Part shown: positions 39,958 through 43,490 of the stretch, in pieces
Position numbering within the stretch: the stretch's first letter is position 1
Layout: each line of letters opens with the position of its first letter
Source of the DNA: an uncultured Lachnospiraceae bacterium
GTDB lineage: Bacteria > Bacillota > Clostridia > Lachnospirales > Lachnospiraceae
Direction of reading: 5' to 3'
NCBI GenBank assembly: GCA_902793845.1
Contig: CADBFE010000016.1
Span: 1 to 43,490 of the forward strand
DNA: 43,490 nucleotides
Made by a program: the position numbers and the translations under genes
The notes under the pieces: generated by a model
Databases searched by the model: none
What the model was told of the DNA's origin: nothing
Seen by the model: the letters and a program-made list of their open reading frames with translations, nothing else

Positions 39958-41026
39958 CGAAAAAGAATACAGTAATTACATATCATATATAAGCACGGCG
40001 AAAATAATAAGTCTTTTATGTGTACTTATATTTCATTGCTGCCTGTTTTTTGCAAACAATCCTTTCTGGCCCACAAGAGCGGAAAAGACATCAACCGTTG
40101 CATATTATCTGTGCGAATATTTGGATCTGACCATTATCGCCACATTTGTAATGGCATCGGGATATCTGTTTTCAGAGAAATTAAAGAGAAAAAAGATTAC
40201 CGTATCGGGAGAGATCGCTGCCAAGACAAAACAGTATATCGGCAATTATCTGATATACGGTGCACTCTGGCTGGTCCCTACATATACACTCTTTGATTTC
40301 AGCTGTTTCGGAAGAGAATCGGGTACAAGCCTGCTTGACGGATATTACCTGATGGTGATGGGTGTATTCTCCGATCATTTATGGTTTTTGTGGATGCTCT
40401 TCTGGATCGCGATATTCTGGATACTGTGTCATAAACTCCTTAAAGGATGGGGACTTCCGGCAGCAGCCTTCATAGGAATGGGATATGCGCTTTTTGCCCA
40501 GTTTGTACTGGCAGATGCTCCGTATTTTAAGATAAGCCAGATCGGACAGTATGTGATGGTTTATTTTGCCGGTATACTGCTGTCTCAATTTAAGGATGCA
40601 TATGAGAAGTTAAGCGGAATCGTTTTAGTTATAATAATATGTATGACGTTCGGACTTATGACGGCATACGTTATTATAAAACCGGAATATTTCATATGGA
40701 ACTGGCTGATCAAGATCGTCTCAGGATTATTCGTTATATCTTTATTCAGACTGATGTCTGTTACTAAATTTTATAAAGATACCGGAAAGACAGGGTTATG
40801 GAAATATTTAAAAAAATACAGCTTTGAGATTTATCTTTTCAATATGCCGTTTCCGTACCTGTTCTTCAGGATAATATATCCTTTTACCGGAAGTATTCCT
40901 GCCGTGTGCATAATACTGAATATACTGCTTTCGTTTGTTTCCATACTCTGTACAGTGCAGATATGTGTAGTAATTAAGAATTTTATAAAGAAGGTTTTTG
41001 CAAGTGGAAAAGAAAAAACAAAATGA
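39950..41026 (+). CDS. Acyltransferase-3 family membrane protein
   Basis: 358 residues with about ten membrane helices. The N-terminus ISTAKIISLLCVLIFHCCLFF carries the conserved His of this family, followed by MASGYLFSEKLKRKK. It overlaps both neighbours (8 and about 23 bases), so it is part of the c-di-GMP/phosphatase unit. A substrate on the surface polysaccharide is likely. Confidence 0.8.
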   Translation: MDSEKEYSNYISYISTAKIISLLCVLIFHCCLFFANNPFWPTRAEKTSTVAYYLCEYLDLTIIATFVMASGYLFSEKLKRKKITVSGEIAAKTKQYIGNYLIYGALWLVPTYTLFDFSCFGRESGTSLLDGYYLMVMGVFSDHLWFLWMLFWIAIFWILCHKLLKGWGLPAAAFIGMGYALFAQFVLADAPYFKISQIGQYVMVYFAGILLSQFKDAYEKLSGIVLVIIICMTFGLMTAYVIIKPEYFIWNWLIKIVSGLFVISLFRLMSVTKFYKDTGKTGLWKYLKKYSFEIYLFNMPFPYLFFRIIYPFTGSIPAVCIILNILLSFVSILCTVQICVVIKNFIKKVFASGKEKTK

Positions 41027-42818
41027 AAATGAGAAAAAAAGAAAAAGTATAATAAGTCAGGTTACGATGCCACTCGTACTTTTTCTGACAATACTTTTGA
41101 TAATCGACGGTTTATTTCTTTATATATTTAATCTCTCCTACTATATAGTTCAGAGAGAAGAAACCGCCGCACGGGAAGCTATATATACCGCAAACTGCTT
41201 TATGGAGTTTAAGACCATCGGATGGCTGTCTGAGTACTGGCAGGAACATTATGATGAGATGGAACTGGTCTACGACCTGCCGGATATAATCAGAAAAGAA
41301 GCGGAAATCAACAGTCTGATGGAAGAATATCATACGGTTTGGGATACAGAAGAGGAAACGGTGGAAAATGCTTCACCTGAAGCACAGAGGGTATTTGCCG
41401 AACTTGCATATGCCAGAATCTGTGAGACACTGACACGTATCAAGATAGACTTTAACCCGTTCTATCTGTACAGCTTTACCATAAAAAATGATGAGATGTT
41501 CTATATGGCTACAGGTACCCTTGAAAATGAAAAGAGGATAAGCCAGGGAGGAGAACTGTTTGAACTGGGTGTAACTACCCCTTATGCGGAGGGCGTATAT
41601 CCCGTACTTGATGAGATAGTTAAGACAGGAAAGTTTGTTGAAAATATCGAGACATCACTTTCTCCGGGAGCAGACAGCAGCCTGGTCCACATGTTTGCAC
41701 CTGTGTATGACGAAGATGGTGAGGTAGCTCTTTATGTGGGAGTAGCTCTCCCGTGGAAGGACCTGATCATATCTTCCCTCCGTATCACAATAATATTCTG
41801 TGTCATCACATTGATATTCTTTATACTAATAGGATTTTATATTTCAGGCCTCCTCATTAAGAAGGTAACAGGACCTGTAGGCGTGGAAAAACTGGCTCTG
41901 TCCAGATATAAAGTATACAAGGATCCGGAGAAGCTTAAAGAAAACCTGTCTGATGTCCAGTCAAATAATGAGATAGAAGAACTTGCAGTCGACTTCTCTG
42001 AAATGGCTGACGAAATAGACAGATATATAATTGAGAATCAGAAAGCAACTGTCGACAAAGAGCGAATGAAGGCAGAGCTCTCAATGGCAAAGACTATCCA
42101 GGAAAGCAGACTGCCGAGCAAGTTCCCTGCATTCCCTGACAGAAAAGATTTTGACATATATGCATCAATGACTCCGACCAAGGAAGTCGCAGGAGATTTT
42201 TACGATTTCTTTATGGTGGATGATGATCATATAGCTCTCGTCATAGCTGACGTATCGGGTAAAGGTATATCGGCATCCCTCTTTATGATGCTCTCAAAGG
42301 CTATCATCAGATGCCGACTCCTGGGTGGCGAGAGTCCTGCAGATGCGCTTGACAAGAGTAATGCCCAGATCATGCAGGGTAATGACAGCAACATGTTCGT
42401 AACTGTATGGGTTGCAGTCATCGACCTGCGTACAGGTAAAGGTCTGGCTGCAAATGCAGGTCATGAGCATCCTGCTCTCAGGAGAAAAGACGGAAAGTTT
42501 GAGCTGGTAAAATATCGTCATTCTCCGGCGATGGGCGTAATGGACGGTATCCCCTACACAGAGCATGAGTTTACACTTGAGCCCGGAGACACCCTGTTTG
42601 TTTATACGGACGGTGTACCTGAAGCAACAAATATAAACAGCGAGCTGTTTGGTGAAGAAAAACTCCTTGTGGCATTAAACAGGGATCCTGATGCAGCCCC
42701 TGAGGTGATCGACCGTAATGTCAAGAAATCAATTGATATGTTTGTCGATGAAGCAGAGCAGTTTGATGACATCACGATGCTGACATTTAAGTATTTCGGA
42801 CCACAGAAGGAAGAGTAG
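41004..42818 (+). CDS. Membrane sensor with SpoIIE/RsbU-type PP2C phosphatase
   Basis: 604 residues from GTG 41004 (AGAAGG nine bases upstream; TTG 40998 is an alternative). Transmembrane helices at about 19-43 and 260-285 flank an extracytoplasmic sensor. A HAMP-like segment (GPVGVEKLALSRYKVY) and a coiled coil follow. The C-terminal SpoIIE domain (about 350-604) has EVAGDFYDFF, LVIADVSGKGISASLFM, NAGHEHPAL, DGVPEATN and DDITMLTF, the metal-binding aspartates of PP2C. Such enzymes dephosphorylate anti-sigma-factor antagonists. None of those partners is visible here. Confidence 0.9.
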   Translation: MEKKKQNENEKKRKSIISQVTMPLVLFLTILLIIDGLFLYIFNLSYYIVQREETAAREAIYTANCFMEFKTIGWLSEYWQEHYDEMELVYDLPDIIRKEAEINSLMEEYHTVWDTEEETVENASPEAQRVFAELAYARICETLTRIKIDFNPFYLYSFTIKNDEMFYMATGTLENEKRISQGGELFELGVTTPYAEGVYPVLDEIVKTGKFVENIETSLSPGADSSLVHMFAPVYDEDGEVALYVGVALPWKDLIISSLRITIIFCVITLIFFILIGFYISGLLIKKVTGPVGVEKLALSRYKVYKDPEKLKENLSDVQSNNEIEELAVDFSEMADEIDRYIIENQKATVDKERMKAELSMAKTIQESRLPSKFPAFPDRKDFDIYASMTPTKEVAGDFYDFFMVDDDHIALVIADVSGKGISASLFMMLSKAIIRCRLLGGESPADALDKSNAQIMQGNDSNMFVTVWVAVIDLRTGKGLAANAGHEHPALRRKDGKFELVKYRHSPAMGVMDGIPYTEHEFTLEPGDTLFVYTDGVPEATNINSELFGEEKLLVALNRDPDAAPEVIDRNVKKSIDMFVDEAEQFDDITMLTFKYFGPQKEE

Positions 42819-42848
42819 ACCTGATCGGTATTTAAAAGGGGATTGCAG

Positions 42849-43478
42849 ATGGCGGACAGACTCTCTCCCGATATACTGGAGAGCTTAAAATCATATATTG
42901 AGACCCACTTTATCCCGCCGGTTTTCGAAGAAGCAGAAGTATCTGAGATAAAGGCGCCTGCCAGTAAGAATAAGAATAGACTGTTCGGGCTGTTTGAATC
43001 CGGGGCAAACGCAAATGCGGTGATGTTTACCGGCGCCGGCAAATGCGCCGCAAGGGAATCTGCTCCCATGGAAATGGCACCCATGGAGGATGTGGATGCA
43101 TATGATGCCCGTAGCCTTGAGGATGTGGTCAGAAATATATCTGACACATGGCAGGAAAGTCTGTTCAGGATAATAGACGAAAAGGGGATGGCCGATACGG
43201 ATGTATATAAAAAAGCCGGCATCGACAGAAAACTCTTTTCAAAGATCAGGAGCAATAAGGACTATAAGCCAAAGAAAGATACGGCAGTGGTCCTTGCCCT
43301 GGCTCTGGAGCTTAATCTCGATGAGACAAGGGATATCCTCGGACGGGCCGGATATGCACTGTCCCCAAGCAGTATATCCGATCTCATAATTGAGTACTTT
43401 ATCACAAATGAAATATATGATCTCTATACGATCAACCTGGCATTATTTGAACATAAGCAGCCTCTGCTCAGTGAATGA
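42849..43478 (+). CDS. Helical protein with the HTH-like tail found on macro-domain and related proteins
   Basis: 209 residues. The ATG at 42849 has GGGG seven bases upstream. The N-terminal half is variable, with FGLFESGANANAVMF and a Met/Ala-rich stretch. The C-terminal 110 residues (SLFRIIDEKGMADTDVYKKAGIDRKLFSKIRSNKDYKPKK, then ELNLDETRDILGRAGYAL) form a helical domain resembling an XRE fold. In many Firmicutes this tail is joined to macro or other effector domains. Thirty bases after the phosphatase gene; probably the same operon. Confidence 0.75.
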   Translation: MADRLSPDILESLKSYIETHFIPPVFEEAEVSEIKAPASKNKNRLFGLFESGANANAVMFTGAGKCAARESAPMEMAPMEDVDAYDARSLEDVVRNISDTWQESLFRIIDEKGMADTDVYKKAGIDRKLFSKIRSNKDYKPKKDTAVVLALALELNLDETRDILGRAGYALSPSSISDLIIEYFITNEIYDLYTINLALFEHKQPLLSE

Positions 43479-43490
43479 GCGGAGGTTTTT
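43461..43490 (+). terminator. Terminator overlapping the last stop codon
   Basis: CCTCtGCTCA / TGAGCgGAGG followed by T's to the window end. Confidence 0.85.

Noticed and set aside
1-43490. tRNA or rRNA genes
   Set aside because: No tRNA-like cloverleaf with GTTC-type T-arm or rRNA sequence was seen by eye; a tRNAscan run would settle it.

Overview
The window looks like a Lachnospiraceae chromosome (Butyrivibrio/Pseudobutyrivibrio-like Clostridia). The evidence is strong AGGAGG ribosome-binding sites, AT-rich DNA, a pyrC-pyrK-pyrD cluster with the electron-transfer subunit PyrK of class 1B dihydroorotate dehydrogenase, a YtrB-like ABC transporter, an Lrp/aminotransferase pair, pyruvate formate-lyase, and Rpn (PD-(D/E)XK) transposase tails of the type common in this family. 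The placement is inference from gene content; there is no rRNA in the window.

Positions 1 to about 21,830 are an accessory island, AT-rich and full of decay. It holds three degenerate Rpn transposase tails, an IS1182-like element, broken antitoxin genes (hicB and a second fragment), short palindromic repeats, a structured intergenic repeat in two clear copies plus one divergent copy, several small orphan genes and many HTH regulators. Three places in the island (6496, 9336, 13805) carry the same promoter/operator. Two drive related XRE regulators, one of them internally deleted. The third drives a four-gene operon headed by a 705-residue PolC-like protein whose polymerase catalytic aspartates appear to be replaced. 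Further cargo includes a DEDDh exonuclease, a poly-aspartate zinc-ribbon membrane protein, a NYN/PIN-like protein, a GH26 mannanase-type lipoprotein and a HipA-like kinase with an HTH partner behind two perfect operators.

From about 21,830 the sequence becomes ordinary, higher-GC core: pyrC, pyrK, pyrD; an ABC transporter pair; a DUF3298-type lipoprotein; a second lipoprotein; an AIR-synthase-related protein; an Lrp regulator overlapping an aminotransferase; trmL; and an acyltransferase-3 membrane protein.

Positions 33,600-37,560 hold a highly expressed block. It has an SCP2-like protein with a histone-H1-like Lys/Ala/Pro tail, a DUF1858 protein, and a pyruvate formate-lyase divided into separate genes. 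The 683-residue body carries the Cys-Cys active site and stops before the glycyl-radical domain. That domain is encoded separately as an 81-residue protein, and between them lies a 73-residue gene that begins like the radical domain but ends in a Cys-rich tail. This split enzyme is the most striking system in the window, followed by the PolC-like pseudo-polymerase and its shared operator.

The last 6 kb is a signalling cluster: an EAL phosphodiesterase with degenerate GGDEF, a second acyltransferase-3 protein, a HAMP/SpoIIE-type phosphatase and a small helical regulator, with overlapping or closely spaced reading frames. All family assignments are from reading the translated sequence; no database search was run.
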